Positions 6,183 to 6,357 of a DNA stretch of 6,357 bases are shown here, piece after piece; within the stretch, counting starts at the first letter, position 1, and every line of letters starts with the position of its first letter. The notes below the pieces were generated by a model. That model did no database searches, was not told the origin of the DNA, and was given only the letters and a program-made list of their open reading frames with translations. Position numbers and translations under genes: made by a program. The DNA is from JBBQIY01 sp964553035 (lineage in GTDB: Bacteria > Verrucomicrobiota > Kiritimatiellia > RFP12 > UBA3636). Location: contig CAZKJH010000170.1 of assembly GCA_964553035.1 (NCBI GenBank), positions 1 through 6,357 of the forward strand, written 5' to 3'.

Positions 6183-6357
6183 TTTCGGTACATTTTGGAG
6201 GGCGAAGCTGTGCTGAACCGTCTTTGTGGCAGGGTTTGTAAGCCACATTTAGAATTGCTGCCACGAAAAAAAAAGCGCGATAAAAAAAATGCAAAAAAAT
6301 ACATGAGGCTCTTGCAAAACCCCCCGCGCCGCTGCGCCTGACGGCTTGCGTCCGGGG
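6183..6357. other. Non-coding repeat-like sequence adjoining the dehydrogenase remnant
   Basis: No convincing gene is visible here. The stretch has GTGGCAG (6226-6232), which can pair either with GCCAC at 6242-6246 (five of its bases) or fully with CTGCCAC at 6258-6264, giving two mutually exclusive hairpins. A-tracts follow at 6266-6274, 6282-6289 and 6293-6299, then an abrupt switch to a very GC-rich edge (6320-6357). The 15-mer AGGCTCTTGCAAAAC (6306-6320) closely echoes AGGCTTTGCAAAAC at 5802-5815. The sharp composition changes suggest a patchwork of intergenic repeats or the end of an unrecognised mobile element. Confidence 0.4.

Noticed and set aside
6183..6304. A small membrane protein starting at 6294 or 6304 on the minus strand (FFYRAFFF-type start)
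   Set aside because: The Phe-rich start comes from A-tract DNA on the other strand, no ribosome-binding site is evident, and one frame runs into the dehydrogenase remnant.

Overview
The window holds a compact bacterial signal-transduction locus of three genes in a row, all on the minus strand. None has a recognisable membrane segment or DNA-binding output domain. Transcription runs from right to left. The first gene (5773 to 2564) is a 1069-residue hybrid histidine kinase with domain order PAS-PAS-GAF-PAS-HisKA-HATPase-REC plus a helical tail. The second (2546 to 1416) is a 376-residue protein with an N-terminal receiver fused to a complete histidine kinase core. The third (preferred start 1357, stop at 221) has the same REC-HisKA-ATPase layout and is clearly related to the second. 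Its receiver and phospho-accepting histidine are intact, but the N, G1 and G2 boxes of its ATP-binding domain have decayed. The genes are 17 and 58 bases apart, so they look like one operon. A plausible reading is a cytoplasmic multistep phosphorelay whose final effector lies outside the window.

Right of the operon (5774-6027) is an AT-rich intergenic region. It contains a candidate sigma70-type promoter (-35 at 5898-5903, -10 at 5875-5880), three closely spaced small palindromes between promoter and start codon, and a 14-bp tandem repeat further upstream. Beyond it, 6028 to about 6182 encodes only the C-terminal ~50 residues of a D-isomer-specific 2-hydroxyacid dehydrogenase, including the catalytic His in a TPHISWAS motif. 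It is cut off from its N-terminal part by unrelated sequence with inverted repeats, A-tracts and a very GC-rich window edge. This looks like a gene remnant left by rearrangement or insertion.

Left of the operon (1-220) is a repeat element with no gene. A run of ten perfect YTAATC hexamers (47-106) is followed by three GATTAY units in the opposite sense (121-138). The whole is framed by an 18-bp imperfect inverted repeat (8-25 against 153-170, 16 of 18 matching). It has the architecture of a MITE-like or other non-autonomous element, or of a large structured nucleic acid, and is the least explained part of the window.

Organism: a free-living or environmental bacterium of moderate GC content with many multi-domain kinases and intergenic repeat elements. 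The style (PAS/GAF-rich hybrid kinases, TAATC-type repeats) would suit the PVC superphylum (for example Kiritimatiellota-like bacteria) or deltaproteobacterial groups, but the sequence contains no marker that fixes the lineage. This assignment is a weak inference.
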